This document shows positions 32,092 through 44,410 of a stretch of 64,000 nt of DNA, piece by piece. The stretch comes from Hevea brasiliensis (lineage: Eukaryota > Streptophyta > Magnoliopsida > Malpighiales > Euphorbiaceae). Positions within the stretch are counted from its first letter, which is position 1. Each line of letters begins with the position of its first letter. Both the position numbers and the translations under genes were made by a program. The DNA is taken from positions 74,513,652 through 74,577,651 of the forward strand of contig NC_079496.1 in assembly GCF_030052815.1 (NCBI RefSeq). Reading direction: 5' to 3'. The notes below the pieces were generated by a model. The model worked only from the letters and a program-made list of their open reading frames with translations. It was not told where the DNA came from and made no database searches.

Positions 32092-35000
32092 TGTAACACC
32101 CCTATTTGCATGGCCTGGTATATTTCACTATTCCGGTGACCAGTGTCGGTCCGAACAATTAAGGGGATTAGAACCACGCTTAAGACAACTAGATAAGCCA
32201 TGAACACAAATAATTAGTAATTTCCAATTAGTTAAGTATAAATAAGAAAAACAGAACATAAGAAGTTAAATGAGTCGAGAGTCACAATGATGGGTGACCT
32301 TCTCGGGAAGGACTGCGAAGTCGATTTACACTCAAATTTCGAACCGTAAAATGTGACGCTGCGGTCCTTAGGACTATTACGAACACAGTGGAAAAGAGAA
32401 AATCACGAAAAAGAATTGTTAAGCCAGTCAAATAATTAGTTTAGAAATCTGAAAGAAATATCGAATTATTTACAAACCGGGTGAACCGGCGAGGGGCAAT
32501 TTGGTCAATTGACCTCGAGAGCTGACTCCTGACCTAACTGTCAAATAAAATCGAAGAAAAGAAAATTTCAGAATTGGGAATTAAATTAAAGAACTAATTG
32601 AAAAATAAATAGAAAAAAAAAAGAAAGAAAAAGTGAAAAAGGTGATGACATAATGCATGACCTCATGCATGATGCAATAAATATATAATTAATAAATTTA
32701 ATTAATTTGATTTTTTGGTCTTCCATAAGACTAAAAGCATAAAAAAAAGGAAAAAAAATCATCTTCTTCCTCATCTTCTGTCTCTCTCTCTCTCTCTCAC
32801 CCTCACAAAATACTCCATGAAAGCTCATTTTTTAGCTTGAAGAAATCAAACTTTAGCCATAGAAATTGCAAGCCCCTTAATTAAAACTTGTTTTGACAGC
32901 TAGAAGAGGAGATTGAGCAAGAAAGAAAAAAGAAAAGAAAGAAGAAATTGGGTTATTGAACTTCAAAGTTGAGGTAAGCTACTTACTTTGGAATTTTGAG
33001 TTTAATACATGTGTTTATGTGAGAATGTGTTAAATGGTGTTTTGGACTTGGTTTGAGGTGAGAAATGGTCATTTGTGACTAATTGGAGTATGTTAGAAGT
33101 GTTAGAAGTGCATTCAAATTCGGACTGAAAATGGCCATGCTGCAGGCAGCAGGACTAAGGTCCTTTTGAGGGACCAAAACTAAATATTTACAGGTCCAAT
33201 TGGTATGAGACCAATTGGGAATGAAAATAGACACAAAATAGAACATTTTTCATTGAGGAATCATGCCCAAAAAGTGACCAAAACCTAGTGAACAAATTGA
33301 CCAAATCCGGATTTATGCAGTTTGACCTGTACAAAAATGACCAAATGAACAGTTCATTTGGCCATAACTTGGGTTAAGTAGGTCTAAATGACCTGAAATT
33401 TTACTAGTGGATAGCTGAGATATAGACCTAAAACATTCATGAAGAACACAAACCCAAATTATGTCCTTAACTATGTCATTTGGCCACTCAAAGTTGGTGA
33501 TCTAAAACTGCCAGAACCAGTTTGGTGCCCAGAAATCTGGGTTAAGTCCAATCCGGTAGCCATGATTCAAATGGCTATAACATGAGCTACAAAATTCCAA
33601 ATGGAGTGATTCAAAAAGGAGAATAAAGTTAAGACAATAGGTAACATTTTCTAAGAAGAAAGTTTTGCCAAATTCTAATAGAAAATTGACCAATGGAACA
33701 GTACAACATAAGACACCAAAACTGAAAATTTGCAAATTTGCCTAAAAGACTTAGATTTTGAGTAAACAACCAAAACCAACAAATTTAGTAACCAAAATGT
33801 GGTATGTGGGTGAAGTTGGAATTCCCATACCTATTAAGCCTTAGAAAGTCAACAAATTGACTTGAATAGTATCATAAATAGTAACCCCAAAACACAAATT
33901 TTAAAGAACGTCAAGTTTAGCACTTTATAGCTAGGTAAAAGTGAATTTAAATTTATTTTTGAATTTATGCTAAGTTATGGTACTGAAACACTGTGAAACT
34001 ATGTGTTTTAGTGGAAAAGAACACCGGGAAGGAACCCGAGGTGTAGAGTCAAGGCCAAAAGACGACTCATATAAGGTTTGTGCACAACGTAGAATTTCTG
34101 TAAATTTTCTTCTGCATATTGTTTTGAGTAATTTGAAATATTGAATTGTGACATCATTGTGACGAAATATTTATTATGCTTTTGATTTAAATTGTTGAAA
34201 GTTATTTATGTATATTTGAGATTGCATAAATGTTTAGTAAATTGTTAAGATAAGCTTTGAAACCACATTGTCATGACCATATATTTAAACACCTCACTAG
34301 CATGATTTGTGGGGGTAATCAGTTTCAAATTTTGATTCCTTCTCTGGCTGAAGTGTTGAGATGTGTGCCAGTAGAAGAAGAAATCGAATGGATATCCATA
34401 TATTTGAGCTAGCTAGCCTTGTGATGTGACTTCTCCTTAGCCTATGGCTATTGAGATTATATTTGTTTCGAATGGCATGATATAACTGTGAGTTTTATGA
34501 AATTGGTTTTGACACTTCGAAATGAAATTATTTAGATTAAAATCTCATAATTCATGTTTTGTATTTAATTCTCATGTTCAGTCCAATTTTTGAATAAATA
34601 TGAATTAAATTCTGCATAAATTTTACTTTTAGTATGTTGTGCACCATTGAGTCCTAGTACTCAGCGATGGTTGTTATTGCTGTCGTAGATTTAGAGACTA
34701 GAGAAGCAGCAGACTGAGCTGCTGAGGATTGAGGAGCTACTTGTTTGAAGTTATCGGGTATATTTTATACCCTGACTGTAAAAATTTATTTTGATGTATG
34801 TAATGCATGTAAAGGTATGGACTTGTAAAACTGGTCTTGAGCAGTTTGTATAAAGTTTGTAATAAATTTTAGTTTGAATTTCTCTTAATGTAAATTTTTT
34901 AATGATGTATATAAATTGTTTTATCTTTAATGAAATATGAATGGAAGTATTTTGTTTTAAATTAAATGAAATTCATTAATGGTATTTTGATGATTGTTGT

Positions 35001-35388
35001 ATATTGGAAATTGTGGATTTGAATTTTTGGAGATTGATAAATGATGTTGAAATTGATTGTGAATTTGAAGAAGTTGTTGAGACAGATTATTGGAAGTGCT
35101 TTTTACAGGAATTTGAAGAACTGTTTTCTCAAAATACAGACGGCACTCTGCTGAAATTTTTATAAAATTTGCGAAAAAATAAAATGGGCCAAAAATTTTA
35201 ACTAGTTTTCAACTTTAAATAAATGATTTTAGTACCTATTAGAAAATGCTCACCACTTATAAAAAGTAAGAAATTTATTTTAAAATCTCTTGTAGGGTAC
35301 TTAATGAGTGATCAGTAGGTGAAGTTCGGTAGTTTATTGGGCATTTTACGGGATCATGTTATGCCTTATAGAGGGGTAAGGCGTGATA
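32092..35388 (+). repeat. Gypsy E 5' LTR
   Basis: 3.3 kb, TGTAACACCC to GCGTGATA (terminal CA decayed to TA). It lacks about 235 bp present in the 3' LTR (41210-41442). It carries the palindrome (33196-33218) and stem-loop (34647-34664, with a U-G closing pair). A CT-repeat (near 32780-32800) sits in its middle. Confidence 0.95.
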
Positions 35389-35396
35389 TGTTTTAG

Positions 35397-35408
35397 TGGT
35401 ATCAGAGC
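35397..35408 (+). other. Gypsy E primer binding site, initiator-Met tRNA
   Basis: TGGTATCAGAGC, 8 nt after the LTR end, identical to gypsy A in sequence and spacing. Confidence 0.94.
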
Positions 35409-35579
35409 AAAATTTTTGAAGTATGTTTTAACTTGTGAATTTGTGTCTTTTCTTTGTTAAGTACAACTGCTCAATGTTCTTATCTGTTACATACAGTGCA
35501 TTACATCATAAATATGAACTAACGGAGGGAAATCTCCTTGTGTTATTTATTCAGGAGATACCCTAACTTTAGACTGAAA

Positions 35580-36991
35580 TGGAAGAAGGGGATCACTCAG
35601 TCGAGCAATCTATTGAAGCTGAGGCACAAGGGGAAGACCCAGCTCTACAAAACATCAGTGGATCAGTAGCACCAGCCCCATAAATGCCGCAGTTTCCTGC
35701 ACAGTTTGCACAGCAGATGGCTGCGATGTTTCAACAAATGGCTGGGGGTATGCTTGCTCATGCTCCACCTCAGACACCTATGGTACAACCACAACCTCCA
35801 GCCAGACAGTATGACAAGTTATTGAAGTATGGAGCTACTGAATTCAAGGGTACAGTAGACCCTTTATAGACAGAGCAGTGGTTAGAAAGAATAGACAGAG
35901 TGTTCAAGAAGCTACACTACCAAGATGAACTGAAGTTTGAATACTCCGTGTCATTACTACAAGGGGATGCGCATGATTAGTGGAAGACCATCCCCCATAG
36001 CTTGGCTGAACCACCAGTACTAACCTGGGATGACTTCATCAGAGAGTTCAGACAAAAATACGTCCCAGATGCATATGTGGATCAAAAATTGCAAGAATTT
36101 CTAAGTTTGAAATAAGGCAACAGAATAGCGGCAGAATATGAAAGGGAGTTCTCTCGCTTAAGCCACTATGCTGGGAGTCTCCTTTCTACCAGCAAGGAAA
36201 GGTGCAAGAGATTTGAGACTAGTTTGAAGCCCAGTTTGAGGATGTAAGTAGTGGGATTCAGACACAACAACTTCTCTGAGCTCATCTCTCAAGCACTTGA
36301 GCTAGAAAGGATTGAATCTGAAGCGACACCTGTAAAAGAAAAATTAGAGAAGACTGAGAAAACAGAGAAAGATAAAGGTGAAAAGTCAGTAGAGCAAAAT
36401 CCTAGTGGTACTTCTGGGAAGAAGAAGAAATTTGGTGGACCTAGCAGAGGTCGAGGTGGAAGATTTGGAAGGGGCAGATTCTCTGGACACAGACCCCCTA
36501 GGTCTGGTCAGCAGTCGAGCAAGGGTTCATATTCTGACTGCCCTTATGAGACTTGTAGCAAGATTCATGGGGGAGAATACTATTGGGCAACAGGAGCCTA
36601 CTTTAACTGTGGAGGCAAGGGCCATTTAGCTCAAGACTGCACTAGTGCTCCTAGATTCGGTCCAACTCCTACTACTGCCGAAGGATCTATTCAGAGTCCT
36701 GCTCCCAGAGGTTCACAATCAGTTGGCAGAGGAAGAGGCAGAGGTAGAAGCACTGCTTCAGGCAGTCAGGGTACTGTTGGTCAGTCAGCAAAAGGAAGTG
36801 CTTCAACTAGGGTTTACACGATGAGACAGCGAGAAGAGGCTGAGACTTCCGATGTGGTAGCCGATACATTTTCTATCTCTGATCAAGAAGTATTTGTGTT
36901 GTTTGATCCGGGTTCAACCCACTCATATGTTAGTGCTAGCATAGTCAGTTCACTTGCTGTTCCATGTGCCCAAATGGGTTTGAAGTGCTAG
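35580..36991 (+). pseudogene. gag: Gypsy E gag and start of protease
   Basis: The start ATG at 35579-35581 opens MEEGDHSVEQS. One frame runs to 36991 with stops near 35681, 35867, 35978 (TGG to TAG), 36111 and 36245 (both CAA to TAA). Capsid blocks: QYDKLLKYGATEFKGTVDPL, QEFLSLK, ERCKRFE, SELISQALELERIE. A Gly/Arg-rich stretch precedes the knuckle, which reads YFNCGGKGHLAQDC: the first Cys is now Tyr. The protease loop LFDPGSTHSYVS (near 36900) is intact. A frameshift follows near 36990. Confidence 0.93.
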
Positions 36992-37478
36992 TAACTAGTC
37001 TGTTAGGACAAGAGGTCCGGGTCAATAGAATCTATAGAGATTGTCCATCCAAGGACAAGTTTTTCTGTCAGATTTGATTGAAATGCCCTTCAGAGATTAT
37101 GATATTATCATGGGCATGGATTGGTTAGCCAGGCATCACGCTATGATTGACTGTAGACTGAAGACAGTCACTTTTGGTATCCCTTTATATGGTGATGTGG
37201 TAATACATGGGGAGAGGCATTTACTGCCATCAAACATCATTTCGGCTGCACTAGCCAGAAGGATGATCAGAAAGGGGTGTGAAGCATACTTGGCACATGT
37301 GATAGACACCCAGGTGGGGAGTCCAGCACTGAGGGACATCCTTACGATATGTGACTTTTTGGATGTATTTCCTGATGAATTGCTAGGATTACCTCCAGAA
37401 AGAGAGGTGCAGTTTGAGATTGATGTTATGCCTAGTGTGGACCCAATCTCCATAACACCATATAAATGGCACCTGTAG
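36992..37478 (+). pseudogene. pol: Gypsy E protease end and protease-RT linker
   Basis: After the frameshift, [20 protein letters not shown] and [14 protein letters not shown] belong to the end of the retropepsin domain. [17 protein letters not shown] is the conserved lead-in to reverse transcriptase. A second frame change near 37466-37478 occurs within the [15 protein letters not shown] region. Confidence 0.92.
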
Positions 37479-38221
37479 AATTGAAAGAGTTGAAAGTGCA
37501 GTTGCAAGAGCTGCTTGACAAGGGCTTTGTCCACCCTTGTGTGTCACCTTGGGGAGCGCTAGTGTTGTTTGTTAAGAAGAAAGATGGCACTCTTTGCTTA
37601 TGTATTGACTATCGGCAGTTGAATAAGGTGACAATAAAGAATAAATATCCATTGCCCTGCATTGATGACTTGTTTGATCAGTTGAGGGGTGCAGCTGTGT
37701 TCTCCAAAATTGATATGAGATCAGGTTATTATCAGTTGAAAGTACAAGAGCAGAGTTTTCCTAAAACTACCTTTAGAACCCGCTATGGCCATTATGAGTT
37801 CTTGGTCATGCCATTCGGGTTGACTAATGCTCCGGCTACTTTTATGGATCTAATGAACACTATCTTCAGACCATACCTCGACCAGTTTGTTGTGGTATTC
37901 ATAGATGATATATTGGTCTATTCGTGGAGTGCAGAAGAGCATGGTAGACATTTGCGGATTGTACTACAGATTTTGAGGGAGAAACAGCTATACGCCAAAT
38001 TTTCTAAATTTGAATTTTGGTTGAAAGAAATATCTTTCTTGGGGCATGTAGTATCAGTAGAGGGCATCAAGGTAGATCCAAGTAAGATTGAAGTTGTCCT
38101 TAATTGGAGGCCACCAAGAAATATCACAGAGATTCGCAGTTTTCTGGGTTTAGCTGGATACTACCGTCCATTTGTAAAGGGATTCTCCATGTTGGCATCT
38201 CCATTGACTAAGCTACTTTGA
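37466..38221 (+). pseudogene. pol: Gypsy E reverse transcriptase
   Basis: Palm and finger blocks are well kept: [68 protein letters not shown] and the catalytic FIDDILVYS. The thumb and connection continue through [15 protein letters not shown] and [15 protein letters not shown]. The frame ends at TGA 38219-38221, where gypsy G has Trp (LLWKDVKF). Catalytic Asp residues are present, so the stop codons, not the active site, are what disable it. Confidence 0.95.
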
Positions 38222-38914
38222 AAAGATGTGAAATTTCAGTGGACGGATAAATGCCAATAGAGTTTTGATGAGTTAAAGAGGTGTTTGACTGAGGCTTCAG
38301 TCCTGACTTTACGTACTCCGGGTAAAGAATATACAGTATATAGTGATGCTTCTCACAATGGGTTAGGCTGTGTATTGATGCAAGATTGAAATATCATTGC
38401 TTATGCATCACGCTAGCTAAAACCGCATGAGAGGAATTATCCAACACATGATTTGGAGCTTGCAACTATTGTGTTTGCTCTTAAGATCTGGAGACATTAT
38501 TTATATGGGGAGAAATGTTACATCTACACAGATCATAAGAGTTTGAAGTATTTGGGCACCCAAAAAGAGTTGAATTTGAGACAGAGGAGATGGTTAGAGT
38601 TGATAAAAGACTATGATTGTCTGATAGACTATCAGCCAGGGAAAGCTAATGTTGTGGCTGACGCCTTAAGTCGCAAGACTATGGCAATCCTATGGGTTAC
38701 TCCTTTGTCTATGGTACATGAGTTGAGATCATTACATGCTAGCTTAGAGATTAATGATGAGGGGCAGATAGCAGTTGCATGGCATGTACGGCCAGTGTTG
38801 ATTGATCAAACTCAGAATGATGAAAGGTATCAGAAGCTATTGGAAGAAGTCAGACAGGGAAAGAAACATGAGTTCTCAGTTAGAGATGATGGTCTACTGC
38901 TACACTAGGGCAAA
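38222..38914 (+). pseudogene. pol: Gypsy E RNase H and linker
   Basis: Same frame as the reverse transcriptase. Stops at 38258 (CAG to TAG), 38387 (CGA to TGA) and 38414 (CAG to TAG) break the first half; YSDASHNGLGC carries the first catalytic Asp. From 38453, [20 protein letters not shown] and [10 protein letters not shown] supply the Glu and next Asp, and VVADALSRK the last. The frame ends at TAG 38906-38908 (from CAG). Confidence 0.93.
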
Positions 38915-39829
38915 ATGTGTGTTCCTAATGATGTTGATTTGAGGCAGATCATTTTGAAGGAAGCACATGAGTCTCCTTTTGCCATGCACCCTGGTGGCAC
39001 AAAAATGTATAGAGGGCTAAAGGAGCATTACTGGTGGATGGGTATGAAAAGAGATGTGGCAGAATTTGTTTCTAAATGCCTAACTTGTCAGCAAGTGAAG
39101 GCAGAGCATCAAGTACCTGCTGGATTGTTACATCCACTACCAGTACCAGAATGGAAATAAGAGAGAATAACTATGGATTTTATGATGGGACTTCCGAGGA
39201 CACAGAAGAGTCATGATGCAGTTTGGGTCATTGTTGACAGATTGACCAAGTCTGCTCATTTTCTGCCAGTTCGGATGGACTACAATTTAGAAAGATTGGC
39301 CAAGTTGTATATTGATGAGATAGTAAGACTGCATGGAGTGCCAGTATCCATCGTGTCAGACATAGATTCTAGGTTCACTTCTAGATTCTGGGATAGTCTT
39401 CAGAGAGCCCTAGGAACTAGATTGAACTTCAGTACGGCATTCCACCCACAGACAGATGGCTAGCCTAAGAGGGTAATTCAGATTTTGGAGGACATGCTAC
39501 GAGCTTATGTGATTGAATTTGAGGGCAGTTGGGACACACACTTGCCTTTGATTGAGTTTGCTTACAACAATAGCTACCAATCAAGCATTGGGATGCCTCC
39601 ATATGAAGCTTTGTATGGCAGAAAGTGCAGAACTCCCTTGTGTTGGGATGAAGTAGGTGAAAGGAAGATGATTGGGCCTGAAATTGTTCAGCAAACTGAG
39701 GAGAAGATCAGGGTGATCAGAGATCGACTTAAGGCTACATTAGACCGTCAGAAGTCCTACATTGATTTAAAGAGAAGGGATATTGAGTATGCAGTGGGTG
39801 AGAAAGTATTCCTCAAGGTTTCCCCTTAG
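38915..39829 (+). pseudogene. pol: Gypsy E integrase (catalytic Glu replaced)
   Basis: The zinc-binding part has AHESPFAMHPGG and CLTCQQVK. The core follows with [20 protein letters not shown] (first Asp) and [14 protein letters not shown] (second Asp). The last catalytic block reads FHPQTDG, stop, PKRVIQ: the residue expected to be the catalytic Glu is Lys (AAG at 39467-39469). The C-terminal part has LEDMLRAYVIEFEGSW and EFAYNNSYQSSIGM. Stops at 39158, 39461 and 39827 lie in the same frame. Confidence 0.94.
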
Positions 39830-40216
39830 AAGAGAATTATGAGATTCGGCAGAAAAGGGAAACTGAGTCCTCGTTTTATTCGGCCATATGAGGTTCTGGA
39901 AAGAGTGGGTCCCTTGGCATATCGTTTGGCACTACCTCTAGAGTTAGAAAAGATACATAATGTCTTCCATGTGTCTATGTTGAGAAGGTATCGATCATAC
40001 CCATCTCATGTACTACTAGTAGTAGAAATTGAAGTGAATCTAGACCTCGCATATGAAGAAGAACCCATAGAGATTCTGGCTTATGAGGTGAAGCAGCTAC
40101 GGAATAAGCAGATACCGTTAGTAAAGGTGCTGTGGAACCATCATTCGGGCCAGGAGGCTACTTTGGAACTAGAGGAGGACATGAGGAGACAGCACCCACA
40201 ACTGTTCAAAGATTGA
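39830..40216 (+). pseudogene. pol: Gypsy E integrase C-terminus and chromodomain
   Basis: Same frame. SPRFIRPYEVLERVGPLAYR is the integrase C-terminal (GPY/F-like) module and FHVSMLRRYRS the adjacent conserved block. The chromodomain LAYEVKQLRNKQIPLVKVLW with QEATLELEEDMRR ends at LFKD and TGA 40214-40216. The usual Trp of ATWE is Leu. In chromoviruses this domain reads histone methylation and steers insertion into heterochromatin. Confidence 0.93.
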
Positions 40217-40250
40217 TACCAGGTAAAATTTTCGAGATGAAATTTATTTT

Positions 40251-40264
40251 AAGGGGGAGAGAAT
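40251..40264 (+). other. Gypsy E polypurine tract
   Basis: AAGGGGGAGAGAAT immediately before the 3' LTR. Confidence 0.92.
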
Positions 40265-43200
40265 TGTAACACCCCTATTTGCATGGCCTGGTATATTTCA
40301 CTATTTCAGTGACCGGTGTTGGTCCGGACAATTGAGGGGATTAGAACCACACTTAAGACAACTAGATAAGCCATGAACACAAATAATTAGTAATCGCCAA
40401 TTAGTTAATTATAAATAAGAAAAACAAAACATAAGAAGTTAAATGAGCCGAGAGTCACAGCGATGGGTGACCTTCTCGGGAAGGACTGCGAAGTCGATTT
40501 AAACTCAAATTTCGAATCGTAAAATTTGATGTTGCGGTCCTTAGGACTATTACAAACACAGTGGAAAGGAGAAAATCACGAAAAAGAATTGTTAAGCCAG
40601 TCAAATAATTAGGTCAAGAATCCGGAAGAAATATCAAATTATTTGCAAACCGGGTCAAACCGGCGAGGGCCAATTTAGTCAATTGACCTCGAGAGCTGAC
40701 TCCTGACCTAACTGTCAAATAAAATCAAAGAAAAAAAAATTCAGAATCGGGAATTAAATTAAAGAACTAATTAAAAAATAAATAGGAAAAAAAAGAAAGA
40801 AAAAGTGAAAAAGGTAATGACATCATGCATGATCTCATGCATTATGCAATAAATATATAATTAATAAATTTAATTAATTTGATTTTTTGGTCTTCCATAA
40901 GACTAAAAGCATAAAGAAAAGAAAAAAAAAAACAAATAAAAAAATCATCTTCTTCCTCAACTTCTGTCTCTCTCTCTCTCTCACCCTCTCCCTCACAAAA
41001 TACTCCATGAAAACTCATTTTTTAGCTTGAAGAAATCAAACTTTAGCCATAGAAATTGCAAGCCCCTTAATTAAAACTTGTTTTGACAACTAGAAGAGGA
41101 GATTGAGCAAGAAAGAAAAAAGAAAAGAAAGAAGAAATTGGGTTATTGAACTTCAAAGTTGAGGTAAGCTATTTACTTTGGAATTTTGAGTTTAATACAT
41201 GTGTTTATGATTGAATAAACTTGGAAATATGCTTAAATGAAAAGAAAATTTTTATTGAGGGACTAAAGTTGAATTTCAGCCAGCTAGGGTTTGATGGTGT
41301 ATACATGTGTTTTGATTGAATTAGTAGAGTAGGTAAGTTTGAATGAGTTAAGGAAGCATGTGTATAGGTGTTTAATTAGTTAAATGCAACAAATGGCATG
41401 AACTAGGGTTTTGGCGTCTAGGGTCTTGGAGACAAAAATGTGAGAATGTGTTAAATGGTGTGTTGGACTTGGTTTGAGGTGAGAAATGGTCATTTGTGAC
41501 CAGTTGGAGTATGTTAGAAGTGAATTCAAATTCGGACTGAAAATGGCCATGCTGCAGGTAGCAGGACCAAGGTCCCTTTGAGGGACTAAAACTGAAAATT
41601 TACAAGTCCAATTGGTATGAGACCAATTTGGAATAAAAATAGACACAAAATGAAACATTTTTTATTTAGGAATCATGCCCAAAAAGTGACCAAAACCTAG
41701 TGAACAAATTGACCAAATCCAGATTTATGCAGTCTGACTTGTACAAAAATGACCAAATGAATAGTGTTTGTTCATTTGGCTATAACTTGGGATAAGTAGG
41801 TCTAAATGACCTGAAATTTTACCAGTAGATAGCTGAGATATAGACTTAAAACTTTCATGAAGAACACAAACCCAAATTATGCCCTTAACCAAGTTATTTG
41901 GCCACCCAAATTTAGTGACCTAAAACTGCCAGAACCAATTTGGTGCCCAGAAATCTGGGTTAAGTCCAATCCGGTAGTCATGATTCAAATGGCTATAACT
42001 TGAGCTACAAAAGTCCAAATGGAGTGATTCAAAAAGGAGAATAAAGTTAAGATAATAGGGAACATTTTCTAACAAGAAAGTTTTGCCAAATTCTAACAGA
42101 AAAATGACCAATGGAATAGTGCAACATAAGACTCCAAAACTGAAAATTTACAAATTTGCCTAAAAGACTTATATTTTGAGTAAACAACCAAAACCAGCAA
42201 ATTAAGTAACCAAAATGTGGTATGTGGGTGAAGTTGGAATTCCCATACCTATTAAGCCTTAGAAAGTCAACAAATTGACTTGAATAGTGTCATGAATAGT
42301 AACCCCAAAACACAAATTTTAAAGAACGTCAAGTTTAGCACTTTAGAGCTAGGTAAAAGTGAATTTAAATTTATTTTTGGATTTATGCTAAGTTATGGTA
42401 TTGAAACACTGTGAAACTGTGTGTTTCAGTGGAAAAGAGCACCGGAAAGGAATCCGTTGTGTCGAGTCAAGGCTAAAAGGCGACTCATATAAGGTTTGTG
42501 CACAACGTAGAATTTCTGTAAATTTTCTTCTGCACATTGTTTTGAATAATTTGAAATATTGAATTGTGACATCATTGTGATGAAATATTTGTTATGCTTT
42601 TGATTTAAATTGTTGAAAGTTATTTGTGTATATTTGAGATGGCATAAATGTTTAGTAAATTATTAAGATAAGTTTGGAAACCACAATGTCATGACCATAT
42701 ATTTGAACACCTCACTAGTATGACTAGTGGGGGTAATCAGTTTTGAATTTTGATTCCTTCTCTGGCTGAAGTGTTGAGGTGTGTGCAAGTAGAAGAAGAA
42801 ATTGAATGGATATCCATATATTTGAGCTAGCTAGCCTTATGATGTGACTTCTCCTTAGCCTCTGGCTATTGAGATTATATTTGTTTTGAATGGCATGATA
42901 CAACTGTGGGTTTTATGAAATTGGTTTTGACACTTCGAAATGAAATTGTTTGGATTAAAATCTCATAATTCATTTTTTGTATTTAATTCTCACGTTCAGT
43001 CCAATTTTTGAATAAATATGATTTAAATTCTGCATAAAGTTTATTTTTAGTATGTTGTGCACCACTAAGTCCTAGTACTCAACGATGGCTGTTATTGCTG
43101 TCGCAGATTTAGATACTAGTGGAGCAGCAGACTGAGCTGCGGACGATTGAGGAGCTACCTGCTTGAAGTTATTGAGTATATTTTATACCCTGACTGTAAA

Positions 43201-43807
43201 AATTTATTTTGATGTATGTAATGTATGTAAAGGTATGGACTTGTAAAACTGGTCTTGGGCAATTTGTATAAAGTTTGTAATAAATTTTAGTTTGAATTTC
43301 TCTTAATGTAAATTTTTGTAATGATGTATATAAATTATCTTATCTTTAATGAAATATGAATGGAAGTATTTTGTTTTAAATTGAATGAAATTCATTAATG
43401 GTGTTTTGATGATTGTTGAATATTGGAAATTGTGGATTTGAATTTTTGGAGATTGATAAATGATGTTGAAATTGATTGTGAATTTGAAGAAGTTGTTAAA
43501 ATAGATTATTGAATGTGCTTTTTACAGGAATTTAAAAAACTATTTTCTCAAAATACAGATGGCACTCTGCCAAAATTTTTATAAAATTTGCTGAAAAATA
43601 AAATGGGCCAAAAATTTTAACTAGTTTTTAACTTTAAATAAATGATTTTAGTACCTATTAGAAAATGCTCACCACATATAAAAAGTAAGAAAATTGTTTT
43701 AAAATCCCTTATAGGGTACTTAATGAGTTATCGGTAGGTGAAGTTCGATAGTTCATTAGGTATTCTACGGGATCATGTTATGCCTTACAGAGGAGTAAGG
43801 TGTGACA
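40265..43807 (+). repeat. Gypsy E 3' LTR
   Basis: 3.54 kb. It keeps the TGTGACA end and about 235 bp (41210-41442) absent from the 5' LTR. The palindrome (41608-41630) and the stem-loop (43066-43083, CTAAGT/ACTCAA) are both decayed by G-to-A changes. Confidence 0.95.
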
Positions 43808-44084
43808 TTAATATTTCATGGTTACGGGTTGTCCAAGAACACAAGTACATGAGATGACCCTTCAGTGAATAGGTGTTGTATAATAGGTATTTTGCAGATT
43901 AATATGAATACTGAAGTTGTGGTATTTTCAAGGGGAATTTTGCCTTTTAAATATGAGTGCCTTGAGGAGGACTCTTCATCAGGCCTCAACATAATATTCG
44001 GGATACTTTCGAAGAACTCTCCTGCAGACCCAGTGTTTAGAACGTATAGAGAGTTTTGTAATAAAAGTATTTAGGATTAGGAGG

Positions 44085-44410
44085 GAAAGGACTCTCTCCC
44101 GATCTAAAACATTTTATTAGAGTTCAAGCTGAGAAGTTGGGTAAGAACTCTCCCCTGATCTCTTAGTATATTTCATTAAAGTTCAAGCTGAGAAGTTGAG
44201 TAAGAACTCTCTCCCTATCTTTTAATATATTTTATTAAAATTTAGACTGAGAACTCGGGTAAGAACTCTCTCCTGATCTCTTAATATATTTTATTAAAAT
44301 TTATTGAGAATTCAGGTAGAACTCTCTCCCGATCTCCCGTATTTATAAGAATGGTGTTTTATTAGAATTCTAAACTAGGGATTCGAGTAAGGGCTCTCTC
44401 CCGATCCCTT
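44085..44410 (+). repeat. About 58-bp tandem array
   Basis: ACTCTCTCCCGATCTCTTAA and a following TATTTTATTAAAATTC segment recur at 44091, 44147, 44206, 44265 and 44321, with a last diverged unit at 44394. Confidence 0.88.

Larger units (their letters stand above)
32092..43807 (+). mobile_element. Gypsy E: full-length Ty3/gypsy chromovirus-type element
   Basis: LTR 32092-35388, primer site 35397-35408, gag-pol 35580-40216, polypurine tract 40251-40264, LTR 40265-43807, target TTAAT at 32087-32091 and 43808-43812. The order protease, reverse transcriptase, RNase H, integrase, chromodomain identifies a chromovirus. Coding is broken by a dozen or more stops and at least two frameshifts. The LTRs differ more than those of gypsy A, so it is the older insertion. 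Confidence 0.97.

Noticed and set aside
36405..36629. Overlapping ORFs within gypsy gag genes
   Set aside because: They are shadows of Gly/Arg-rich gag coding in another frame.
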